Assembly (NCBI GenBank): GCA_038329965.1
Contig: JBBQNN010000108.1
Span: forward strand, 1 to 11,137
Direction of reading: 5' to 3'
Source: QHCA01 sp003244095
GTDB lineage: Bacteria; Actinomycetota; Actinomycetes; Mycobacteriales; QHCA01
Length of the DNA stretch: 11,137 bases
The position numbers and the translations under genes were made by a program. Of the stretch, positions 1 to 6,451 are shown piece after piece. The first letter of the stretch is position 1; every line of letters begins with the position of its first letter. The notes below the pieces were generated by a model. That model had not been told where the DNA came from, searched no databases, and saw only the letters and a program-made list of their open reading frames with translations.

Positions 1-24
1 CCTGGTCGATCGGCGATGCCATGG

Positions 25-762
25 TCACGCGGATCTCCTCGCGCTTGCAGGTCGGCATGGGAGGCGTGGTGCGGCGGTCAGCGCCGGGCCGTTCGCGATC
101 CGGTCCCAGAACGAGTCGGCCCAGACGCGGTGGCCGCGGTCGTTCGGGTGGAACCAGTCCGCGGCGAAGTCGGTGAGCATCGCTGCCGGGCCACGCGCCT
201 GCTCGGCGTCGTGCAACCCGACGACGCACAGCCCGTTCACCTCCGCGCAGTCGGCGAGGAGCCGTCCGGTCTCGGCCGCGCGCCGCTCCCAGTGACCGTG
301 CATGAAGTACGGGACGTCGGCGACGAACGCGCCGGCCGGGAGCCCCGCGGTGAGCTCGCAGACAAGGGCGTGGAAGCGTTCCGCGTCGTAGACGACGACG
401 TCGTTCCCGCCGATGTCGACCGTCACCACGTCCGGGCTGAGCTCGGCCAGCCTCGGGAGCTGGTCCCGGACGAGGTCGGCGAGCCTGGCCCCGGAGCGGC
501 TGAGGTTCACCACCTGCACGGGCCGCCCGGTCCGCTCGCGCATCCGCTGCGCGAGCAGACCGACGTAGCCGCGCTCGGGACGGCTCGCGCCGACGCCCTG
601 CGCCACGCTGTCGCCCAGCGCCACGTAGAGCAGGCCACCGGCCTCGCCGCGGGGAACCGCCCAGTAGTCGGCGTACCGCCCGACGCTGCACCCGACGCGA
701 GCGGCCTTCGCCGCCCACAGCCCGAGCAGCGCCAGGCCGACCAGTCGGGCGGCGCCGCGCAT
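25..762 (-). CDS. SGNH/GDSL-family esterase/lipase-like hydrolase with N-terminal membrane anchor or signal
   Basis: This 245-residue protein belongs to the SGNH/GDSL hydrolases, which cleave esters or acyl groups with a Ser-His-Asp site; the substrate cannot be told. The family blocks are visible: block I GDS near residues 50-52 (Ser52 the likely nucleophile), the block III IGGND motif with Asn120, and the block V DWFHPN motif with Asp202 and His205. Residues 7-23 are hydrophobic after Arg residues, so it is probably exported or membrane anchored. I chose ATG 762 because GAGGGG lies 11 bases upstream and the protein then opens directly with the hydrophobic segment. An in-frame ATG at 816 gives 18 more Arg-rich residues and sits 2 bases after the upstream stop, but has no visible ribosome site. 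It is probably cotranscribed with the small membrane gene before it. A metal role is not suggested by the protein itself. Confidence 0.85.
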   Translation of the reverse strand: MRGAARLVGLALLGLWAAKAARVGCSVGRYADYWAVPRGEAGGLLYVALGDSVAQGVGASRPERGYVGLLAQRMRERTGRPVQVVNLSRSGARLADLVRDQLPRLAELSPDVVTVDIGGNDVVVYDAERFHALVCELTAGLPAGAFVADVPYFMHGHWERRAAETGRLLADCAEVNGLCVVGLHDAEQARGPAAMLTDFAADWFHPNDRGHRVWADSFWDRIANGPALTAAPRLPCRPASARRSA

Positions 763-818
763 ACGCGCCGGCGCCCCTCGACCCGGACTGCATGCTCGTC
801 TGCCGTTGCGGCGCATCG

Positions 819-1052
819 CTATCGGCCGGACCGCGTGAGGTCCTCATCGTGGGAGTGCGTGACGCCGTCCGGGTGGGTGTGCTGCGCCGGCTTGCCCATG
901 CCGCGCATGCCCCACATCATCGCGACCATCATCCCGACGCAGGCGAGCGGCCAGAGCAGGAACACCGCGCCCCCGCCGACACCGGAGAAGAACAGGGCTC
1001 CTCCTACGACGACCAGCGCCACCATCACATACGAGTGCTTCCTGCCCTTCAT
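819..1052 (-). CDS. small two-helix membrane protein with His-rich tail (DUF2933-like)
   Basis: The predicted protein has 77 residues. Two hydrophobic segments lie near residues 8-27 and 29-49, separated by a Gly-rich turn and followed by a Met-rich stretch (MMVAMMWGMRGMGK). The soluble tail carries HTHPDGVTHSHDED, with four His and several acidic residues, a plausible metal-binding tail. The ATG at 1052 has GGAG 9 bases upstream (minus strand, 1062-1065), which decides this start over the ATG at 1061. Size and layout recall the small DUF2933-type membrane proteins found beside copper or mercury resistance genes, but I assign that family by resemblance only. It is transcribed divergently from the YHS permease and precedes the hydrolase gene, so it may share the control region with the metal operon. 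The function is unknown; metal binding at the membrane is inference. Confidence 0.7.
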   Translation of the reverse strand: MKGRKHSYVMVALVVVGGALFFSGVGGGAVFLLWPLACVGMMVAMMWGMRGMGKPAQHTHPDGVTHSHDEDLTRSGR

Positions 1053-1172
1053 GCAGACCATCTCCAAAGCGGGGGATCTGGTGCGGGCCGGGCGCCGGGC
1101 GGCAGTGCCATCCGGTTCGTCGGGCTCACGTCCAACGTAGGCAGCTTCACCAGGGACCGGTCAGAGCACAAG

Positions 1173-1191
1173 GTCCCGAGGTGTTCGGGAC
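1173..1191. promoter_or_regulatory. perfect palindrome, candidate metalloregulator operator
   Basis: GTCCCGA and TCGGGAC form a perfect 7-bp inverted repeat with a GGTGT spacer (19 bp in all). It lies in the divergent intergenic region, about 75 bp before the permease start and 121 bp before the small membrane gene. ArsR-family dimers bind symmetrical sites of this kind, and an ArsR gene is in the same operon, so self-regulation is a reasonable inference. A transcript hairpin is the alternative. No convincing -35/-10 pair was identified. Confidence 0.45.
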
Positions 1192-1265
1192 GAATGGCAC
1201 ATCCGTACGCCCTTGCGGGAATGCAGGAAATCGTGGCACCGTTGTCCTCGGCAAGGAGCCGACGG

Positions 1266-2912
1266 ATGGAGCGCGACATGGGCGTGTTGTCAACGATCAG
1301 CGACAGCCTGGCTGAGGGCTGGTGGATGTTGTACGACACCCTGTGGGCTCTCGTCGTCGGCTTCGGTCTCTCCGGTGCGGTGCAGGCCTTCGTCTCCAAG
1401 GGCGAGATGCAGCGCACGCTCGGAGACCACCGTCCCGCGACCATCGCCAAGAGCAGCTTCTTCGGCATGGTCAGCTCGTCGTGCTCCTACGCCGCAAGCG
1501 CCCTGGCCAAGAGCCTGTTCTCCCGTGGCGCGGACTTCACCAGCTCGATGATCTTCATGTTCGCGAGCACGAACCTGGTGGTGGAGCTCGGCATCGTGCT
1601 GTGGCTGTTGATCGGCTGGCAGTTCGCCGTCGCAGAGTTCGTCGGCGGCTTCGTCATGATCGCGGTACTGGCCGTCGTACTGCCCCGCGTTGTGAACATC
1701 CCCGAGCTCGACGCAGCCCGGGCCCGGCTGCGCGCGGGCAAGGCAGGCGCGTCCGGGCATGAGGCGCACGCTGCGATGGCCGAGCAGGACCAGGACGACC
1801 GCAACGCCAAGCCGTGGCGCGAACGGCTGCGTTCGCGTGCCGGCTGGGCCGACGCGTCGGGCTACACCATCAGCGACGTGACGATGCTGCGCAAGGAGCT
1901 CGTCATCGGCTACGTCGTTGCCGGGTTCGCCTCGATGGCCGTCCCGACCTCGGTCTGGCGGGCCCTGTTCGTGACCGGCCACGGCTTCTGGTCGGCACTG
2001 GAGAACGTGATCATCGGACCGGTCCTGGCGTTCATCAGCTTCGTCTGCTCGATCGGCAACGTGCCGCTTGCCGCCGCGCTGTGGAAGGGCGGGATCAGCT
2101 TCGGCGGGGTGATCGCTTTCATCTTCGCCGACCTGCTCGCACTGCCCCTGGTCCTGATCTACCGCAAGTTCTACGGCACTCGCCTCGCGGTCAAGCTCAG
2201 CCTCGTGTTCTGGGCCGTCATGAGCTTCGCCGGCCTTGTCACCGAAGGCATCTTCACCGGTCTCGGTCTGGTTCCCACCAAGCTCCGCGGCGACATCGCA
2301 ACCACCCACTTCGGGCTGAACTACACGACCGTTCTCAACGTCATCGCCGTGTTCGCGTTCGGATACCTCTACTGGCTCTACAAGAACGCCGCCCGGTACG
2401 GCGGCGGCCAGGGCTACGCCAAGGACGTCGTGTGCGGCATGCAGGTCCGGACCGACGACGCCCCCGCCCGCGCCGAGCACCAGGGACAGACGTTCTACTT
2501 CTGCTCCGACAAGTGCCACCACAAGTTCGAGGGCGCACCGGCGAAGTACGCGACCGGGACGGCCGTCCAGACGATGACGGGCGACCACCCGGACAACGAC
2601 GCAGCGCCGTCCGCGACCGACCCGGTCTGCGGCATGACAGTCGACCCGGCGGCCGCCGTTTCCGCGGATCATGCCGGCAGGACCTACTTCTTGTGCTCCG
2701 ACGGCTGCCGCAGCACGTTCCTCGCCGATCCACTAGCCCATCTGAGCACCGCACGCGATCCGGTCTGCGGGATGGACGTCTCCGTCGCCGCACCCGGCGC
2801 GACCGCGACGGTCGACGGCACCGGGTACGTGTTCTGCATGCAGGGCTGCGCCGATTCGTTCGCCGCGAACCCTGGCGGCTACCTGTCCCAGTCCGCCGGC
2901 GCGTCGCGATGA
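1266..2912 (+). CDS. ArsP/DUF318-type heavy-metal permease fused to three C-terminal YHS domains
   Basis: This 548-residue membrane protein has an ArsP_1/DUF318 (SO_0444-like) permease part at about residues 1-375. Its two halves carry related Cys motifs: SSSCSYAASA with Cys73 and FVCSIGNVPLAAALW with Cys261. A charged, hydrophilic loop (roughly 160-205) separates the halves. Three YHS metal-binding modules follow, starting near residues 387, 452 and 498, each with CGM and then FC(x)3C or LC(x)3C: CGM/FCSDKC, CGM/LCSDGC, CGM/FCMQGC. Family members export arsenicals or soft metal ions; the YHS modules probably bind the metal in the cytosol. The substrate is not determined. The start at ATG 1266 follows AAGGAG (1253-1258) with a 7-base gap; the same frame is open back to 792 but lacks coding character. 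The stop overlaps the next gene's ATG (ATGA), so the two are translationally coupled. Three YHS copies in one permease is unusual. Confidence 0.88.
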   Translation: MERDMGVLSTISDSLAEGWWMLYDTLWALVVGFGLSGAVQAFVSKGEMQRTLGDHRPATIAKSSFFGMVSSSCSYAASALAKSLFSRGADFTSSMIFMFASTNLVVELGIVLWLLIGWQFAVAEFVGGFVMIAVLAVVLPRVVNIPELDAARARLRAGKAGASGHEAHAAMAEQDQDDRNAKPWRERLRSRAGWADASGYTISDVTMLRKELVIGYVVAGFASMAVPTSVWRALFVTGHGFWSALENVIIGPVLAFISFVCSIGNVPLAAALWKGGISFGGVIAFIFADLLALPLVLIYRKFYGTRLAVKLSLVFWAVMSFAGLVTEGIFTGLGLVPTKLRGDIATTHFGLNYTTVLNVIAVFAFGYLYWLYKNAARYGGGQGYAKDVVCGMQVRTDDAPARAEHQGQTFYFCSDKCHHKFEGAPAKYATGTAVQTMTGDHPDNDAAPSATDPVCGMTVDPAAAVSADHAGRTYFLCSDGCRSTFLADPLAHLSTARDPVCGMDVSVAAPGATATVDGTGYVFCMQGCADSFAANPGGYLSQSAGASR

Positions 2913-3301
2913 CCGCGGAGCTGACGGTCGAGCCGCACGCCCACCCGATCGACCCCATCCGCGTCGCCCGCGCCCGCAGCCGCATGCCGAGCCTGGACGA
3001 GGCGAGCAGGCTCACCGGCCTGCTCTCGCTGATCGCCGACCCGGTCCGGCTGCGGATCCTGTACGCGCTCGACGTCAGCGAGGAGCTCTGCGTCGGCGAC
3101 CTCGCTCTCGCGCTCGGCGCCAATGAGGACCAGGTCACGTACGGACTTCGGCTGCTGCGCACCGCAGGTCTCGTCGTGGGACGCAAGGACGGCCGTGTCG
3201 TCTACAACCGCCTCGCCGCCGACTTCCCCGAGCCGCTACGCGACCACTGCCTGCACCAGCTCGTCGAGATCACCCGCCGACCGCTCGCCATCGAGGAATG
3301 A
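2909..3301 (+). CDS. ArsR/SmtB-family winged-helix metalloregulator
   Basis: This 130-residue repressor has the ArsR core LIADPVRLRILYAL (residues 41-54), the recognition-helix region GDLALALGANEDQVTYGLRLL, and a winged hairpin GRKDGRVVYNRL. Potential metal ligands are His10 and His12 in the N-terminal tail, Cys61 in ELCVGDL, and Cys114/His115 in the C-terminal DHCLHQL. The classical ArsR ELCVCDL pair is incomplete (CVG instead of CVC), so sensing probably uses another set of ligands, possibly Cys61 with the C-terminal Cys/His. The ATG overlaps the permease stop by 4 bp. The expected job is to repress its own operon until metal binds, perhaps at the palindrome 1173-1191. The inducing metal cannot be read from the sequence. 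Confidence 0.88.
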   Translation: MTAELTVEPHAHPIDPIRVARARSRMPSLDEASRLTGLLSLIADPVRLRILYALDVSEELCVGDLALALGANEDQVTYGLRLLRTAGLVVGRKDGRVVYNRLAADFPEPLRDHCLHQLVEITRRPLAIEE

Positions 3302-3304
3302 CCG

Positions 3305-3484
3305 ATGACGATCAGGATGCCGTGCAAGCGCTGCAAGGAGATGATCGTCGCCGTCGACGAGGATGACCTCGTCCGTCAGGTCGAGGAGCACGCCCGCGAC
3401 CATGGGAGCGCGCACGGCAAGCACGTCCCCAAGCGACAGCACATCCTGCGGCACCTGCGCGGCGGGGAGCACAGGCACGGCTGA
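3305..3484 (+). CDS. small CxxC and His-rich protein, DUF1059-like
   Basis: A 59-residue ORF follows the repressor stop by 3 bases and has GAGGA (3293-3297) 7 bases before its ATG. It opens MTIRMPCKRCKEMIVAVDED, with a CxxC pair (Cys7, Cys10), then DLVRQVEEHARDHGSAHG and a basic, His-rich end. The pattern of an N-terminal Cys motif, an acidic stretch and a V.EHARDHG helix recalls the small DUF1059 proteins; this is a resemblance, not a confirmed match. Operon position suggests a metal-handling accessory, for example a small cytosolic binder, but this is inference. High third-position GC and a good ribosome site support it as real. Confidence 0.7.
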   Translation: MTIRMPCKRCKEMIVAVDEDDLVRQVEEHARDHGSAHGKHVPKRQHILRHLRGGEHRHG

Positions 3485-4051
3485 GCCTGGCTGAAGCTCC
3501 ATGTCATCCATCGCTGCTCGTTGCTCAAGGGCTGCGCGGCGTGCAAGTGGCACCCGTGAGAACGCCGACCGAGGGCCGCCCCCGGGGTTAGCGGACTACG
3601 CGACACCGAGCATGCAATGCCGGTTCTCACACAAGCGCCACCGGCGAATGCCGGCCATCCGGCTGACGTTCTCCGGATCACAGGCTGGCCTGCGACGAGA
3701 ATGGCCGACCCAGCGTGAGCGGCCGGTGCGAGTCACCAAGCTCGGTGTCCGCGCCGCCCGTAACAAGCTGTTGCCGTAGCCGTCCTCTTGTGCGCGAAGC
3801 GCCATGTCCGGCGGCTTCCGTGTGAAGCGGCGGTTGCAGTACGGACAGATCACAACGTGATGCGGCTGCCCCGATGCGGCCGGGTGGGCCCGGGACGCCG
3901 GCACGGTGCCTGATCCGCGCCGACAAGAGGACGGTAGCCCGGATCGACGAGGCGGACCGCTACCGGCGCAACAGCGGACGGCATCTGAGCCAACCGGACC
4001 GCTGCAGGTCTTCACGGGCGGTGACCGCCACGGTCGGCGGGCCGCTGCTGG
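3485..4051. other. gene-poor stretch between the YHS-permease operon and the DUF2218 gene
   Basis: I see no intact gene here. The frame of the small CxxC protein stays open for 24 codons past its TGA (3485-3556) and encodes a Cys-containing tail ending CSLLKGCAACKWHP, perhaps a remnant. A broken CPYC fragment lies on the minus strand at 3733-3853. Longer ORFs across the region are Arg/Pro-rich and look like random open frames of GC-rich DNA. No clear terminator was found. Confidence 0.5.
3733..3853 (-). pseudogene. broken zinc-ribbon-like (CPYC) small-protein remnant
   Basis: From GTG 3853 the minus strand reads VICPYCNRRFTRKPPDMALR, a CxxC knuckle followed by a basic stretch, then degenerates. 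One frame over, the sequence continues HKR...ACYGRRGHRAW and stops at 3733, which would supply the later His and Cys of a small zinc-ribbon protein. Reading both as one gene requires a single frameshift near 3795-3805. The family is not recognised. It may also be chance; the short length keeps confidence low. Confidence 0.3.
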
Positions 4052-4339
4052 CTACGGGCACCAGTTCACGCTGAGTCCGTGCCGCTGGCCGAATCGTTGC
4101 AGGTTGGCAGTGAGGATGGCCTGGATCGTGGCCAGCTGGTCGGGTGTTGTGGCTTCGGCGGTGAGGACCAGCTCCTCAGCGCCGGCGGTGATGCGGCACC
4201 TGCCGCCCTGGGGAAACTCGACCATGCCCTGAGTGGGTGTCCACTCGGCGTTAGCTCCCATGTGTGTCGCGTGCTTGCACAGCTGCTTTGCGTAGTGATC
4301 CGCGGTCGAGGTGGGGATGCGGGCGTCGGATCTGACCAT
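4052..4339 (-). CDS. DUF2218 family protein
   Basis: This 95-residue protein shows the DUF2218 layout: an N-terminal A.I.T..ADHYAKQLCKH segment (Cys21, His23), a central short beta region with EFPQGGRCRI and the ELVLTAEA strand, and the C-terminal helix LTANLQRFGQRHGLSVNW. The length is typical and both ends look complete. Members are small alpha/beta proteins of unknown biochemical role, often near iron or siderophore genes in actinobacteria. The ATG at 4339 is preferred because AAGGAA ends 7 bases before it; the GTG at 4342 would leave only 4. The ATG overlaps the stop of the response-regulator fragment read from upstream (TGATG), which looks incidental. No neighbour on this strand is intact, so the gene stands alone. 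Confidence 0.82.
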   Translation of the reverse strand: MVRSDARIPTSTADHYAKQLCKHATHMGANAEWTPTQGMVEFPQGGRCRITAGAEELVLTAEATTPDQLATIQAILTANLQRFGQRHGLSVNWCP

Positions 4340-4485
4340 CACTGCGTTCCTTCGAATGACGGGCCTGCTGTGGATCCGGGTGGGAGCTGGTTAACACGAC
4401 GGGGCGGCTCACCGTTCGGGTGGCTGCCTGGTTGGGTCAGGCCGTTCTCATAGGCATAGATCACGGCTTGGATGCGGTCGCGGAG
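4339..4485 (-). pseudogene. 3' fragment of a LuxR/NarL-type response regulator
   Basis: On the minus strand 4485-4438 encodes LRDRIQAVIYAYENGL, the usual final helix of actinobacterial NarL/LuxR response regulators (consensus-like LGLRDRVQAVVLAYE.GL). The rest of the gene is missing: the codon just before LRDR is a TGA (4486-4488), and upstream sequence belongs to the divergent ABC operon. Beyond the motif the frame runs on through an unrelated Pro-rich tail to TGA at 4339. About 190 N-terminal residues expected for this family are gone. I read it as the scar of a deletion that removed a two-component regulator. Confidence 0.6.
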
Positions 4486-4499
4486 TCATCCCCGGGTGG

Positions 4500-4595
4500 G
4501 TGAAGGTGCTGGGGATCGTCGCCACGATCGCCCTGATCGTGCTGCTGGTGGTCCTGCACCTCACCCGAACTCTCGGGGCCGGCGTCCACCGATGA
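4500..4595 (+). CDS. short single-pass membrane ORF before the ABC genes; start doubtful
   Basis: From GTG 4500 the frame encodes 31 residues, VKVLGIVATIALIVLLVVLH and then LTRTLGAGVHR, a single membrane helix with a short tail. Its TGA overlaps the ATG of the ABC ATPase (ATGA, 4592-4595). Similar tiny membrane ORFs starting MPGWVK precede ABC exporters in actinobacteria, to my recollection. Here the residues before are IPGWVK, so an original ATG at 4488 may have become ATC, leaving no good start. It may be untranslated. It sits immediately beside the response-regulator scar. Confidence 0.4.
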   Translation: MKVLGIVATIALIVLLVVLHLTRTLGAGVHR

Positions 4596-5408
4596 TCGAG
4601 GCAGCCGACAGCGGCGAACGCGAAAGCGCCGAGGCCGGGACACGTGCAACAGACGCCGCGACGAAGGCCACGAAGTCTGGCCCCGCCGACCCGGTGGTGA
4701 TCGTGCGGTCATTGAGCAAGCGTTACGGCAACTTCGTCGCCGTCCATGATCTGAGCTTTTCCCTCGGCCGGGGCACGGTCACCGGTTTCCTAGGTCCCAA
4801 CGGCGCCGGCAGGTCGACCACGCTGCGAATGCTGCTGGGCCTGGCCGAGCCCACAGCGGGCGAGGTGCGGGTGTTCGGGCGGTCCTACCGCGACCTCGAC
4901 GACCCGGCCCGCCGGGTCGGTGCGGTGCGGCGCGGTGCTCGAGTCCAACGACTTCCACCCGGCGCGCTCCGGACGCAATCACCTCCGCGCGCTCGCCCTC
5001 GCGGCGCGGATTCCCTACGCCCGCGTGGAGGAGCTGCTGGATCTCGTCGAACTCACCGGTGCGGCCGGCCGCCGGGTCAAAGGCTATTCACTGGGCATGC
5101 GGCAACGACTCGGGCTGGCCGGCGCCCTACTGGGCGACCCCGAACTCCTCATCCTCGACGAGCCAGCCAACGGGCTCGACCCCGCCGGCGTGCACTGGCT
5201 ACGCGGGTTCATCCGCAGCTTCGCCGACCGTGGCGGGACAGTAGTGATCTCCAGCCACGTGCTTGCCGAAGTCGCCCTGACCGTCGACCACGTCTTGATC
5301 ATCGACCACGGGCGACTCTTCGCAACCGCCCGGCTCGATGAACTGACCAGTCGCGGGGAAACCCTCGAGGGCATGTACCTCGACCTGACCGCAAGGCAGG
5401 CGCCGTGA
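4592..5408 (+). pseudogene. ABC transporter ATP-binding protein, frameshifted and Walker A altered
   Basis: The reading frame from ATG 4592 encodes an Asp/Glu/Ala-rich N-terminal tail, then VVIVRSLSKRYGNFVAVHDL and the Walker A GPNGAGRST. After RRVGAV (about 4927) the frame breaks, and the gene continues one base out of phase with LESNDFHPARSGRNHLR, the signature YSLGMRQR, Walker B LLILDEP and the H-loop SSH, ending at TGA 5406-5408. Removing one copy of a 10-bp near-duplicate (4918-4927 and 4928-4937) restores a continuous reading frame. The Walker A Lys that contacts ATP phosphates is Arg (AGG for AAG). It resembles DrrA/BcrA-type exporter ATPases. Its end overlaps the permease start by 4 bp (GTGA). 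Loss of function is likely; a sequencing error could explain the shift but not the Lys change. Confidence 0.8.
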
Positions 5409-5797
5409 TCGCGGTACTGCGCGCCGAGCTCCTCAAGCAGCGCTCGACCCGGACAAATCTCGGCCTGTTCGCCACCATGCTCGGCTTGGTCCTGCTCGCT
5501 GAGCTCCTGCACAGCTTCGGCCTGCCCGCCAGAGACCTCAACACAGCCGCCCGGCAACTGCAGCTCCTCGACCCCGGAGTGATCATCGGCACGCTGCTCG
5601 CCGCCCTTCTCGGCGCCATGTCGATCACCGCCGAGATCCGACACGGGACGATCCGGCCGTCCATGCTGGTCAGCCCGGGCCAGAAGCCCGACACCCCGGT
5701 GCTCGCACCTGCAGTCGCCGCCATCCTGCTCGCGGTTTACGCGGCCGCCGCCGCCACCACCGGATGGATGGCCACCAACCGCCGCGATGTCGCCTGA
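5405..5797 (+). pseudogene. ABC-2 type permease partner, internally deleted
   Basis: The ORF encodes 130 residues, about half the 240-260 usual for this family. It begins normally with MIAVLRAELLKQRSTRTNLG, a first helix (20-40), a second helix (56-78) and the cytoplasmic motif ITAEIRHGTIRPSMLVSPGQ. Instead of the next helices it jumps near codon 95-100 to a typical C-terminus: a last helix LAPAVAAILLAVYAAAAATT, then GWMATNRRDVA. I infer an in-frame deletion of the middle three or so helices. GTG 5405 overlaps the ATPase stop. With an inactive partner and too few helices it should not form a working exporter, though the remaining ORF is open. Confidence 0.72.
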
Positions 5798-5895
5798 CCA
5801 TTCCGACGTGTCAGCCGGCCCACATGCACGGCAGCCGACGCCGGAGCCGCCTCCCGACGTTCGAGTGGTGTAGCTAACCGCCACTTCGCGAGACC

Positions 5896-6451
5896 TCAGA
5901 GGAAACACCCCCGGGCGCTAGCAGCAATCTGCGCCTCGCCAGGCTCGCTGCCTTCGCGTACGGCGATCGCGGCGAGGGCCAGGCCGATCACTGGATCGGT
6001 CCATCGCCAGCCGAGGGTTGCGGTGAGGGCCAGCCCGGCCAGGCCGGCATGACGATCAGGCTGGTGGCAGTGACCACGATGCCGAGCATGCTGGTGGTGC
6101 TCCGGTGGCGGGTGATCAGGTCCCGGACGCCTTGTACGGCGATATAGGGGGCGAGGAGGAAGAAGGAGGCGGCGACGGCCTTCTGCGCGCGGGCCTCGGC
6201 CGTTTCTGACAGGGTACGGGTGCCGGTGAACCGCCAGATGACGATGATCGAGGCGAGGCCCTCGATGCCGAGCCCAGTGCCCAGCCGGTCAGCGAGATCG
6301 AACTGGAGGTGGCGCCGGCGTAGAGGCCCAGGGCGCCTTCACCGGCCATCCACAGCAGCGACACCCACGACAGGGTGCGGGCGGTCCGGGCGGCGGCCTG
6401 CCAGCGCGGATCGCCGCGTACCAGCGCGGCTGCCGGTGGCCCTCCGCTCAT
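5896..6451 (-). pseudogene. CDF-like cation transporter remnant (frameshift plus internal deletion)
   Basis: Three frames must be joined to read it. From ATG 6451 the first encodes RTARTLSWVSLLWMAGEGAL and GLYAGATSSSISLTGWALGS. After a one-base loss near 6264-6273 the second gives IEGLASIIVIWRFTGTRTLS, the ETAEARAQKAVAASFFLLAP helix and a stretch ending TSLIVMP. After a second break near 6040-6050 the third gives AGLAGLALTATLGWRWTDPV and IGLALAAIAVREG, stopping at 5896. This is the layout of actinobacterial cation-transporter proteins of the CDF/TMEM163-like type. The segment that normally joins the second and third pieces (about 35-40 residues, with a basic loop and TAGEGTQN-like stretch) is missing. 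The ATG overlaps the stop of the intact CDF gene by 4 bp, so it was the last gene of that operon. Confidence 0.7.

Noticed and set aside
16..1140. Long plus-strand ORF of 374 codons
   Set aside because: It lies antisense to the GDSL hydrolase and small membrane gene, which have clear motifs; its own product is Arg/Pro/Ala-rich without a family pattern.
1290..2672. 460-codon minus-strand ORF across the permease gene
   Set aside because: It is the mirror frame of a strongly recognisable permease; the product is low complexity and Asp/Gly/Arg-rich.
5862..5888. Possible terminator hairpin between the convergent ABC permease and CDF remnants
   Set aside because: CGAGTGG can pair with CCACTTCG only with a bulge, the loop is about 12 bases and there is no T-run on either side.
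5084..5908. 274-codon minus-strand ORF across the ABC genes
   Set aside because: It is antisense to the ABC motifs (signature, Walker B, H-loop) and has no recognisable domain.
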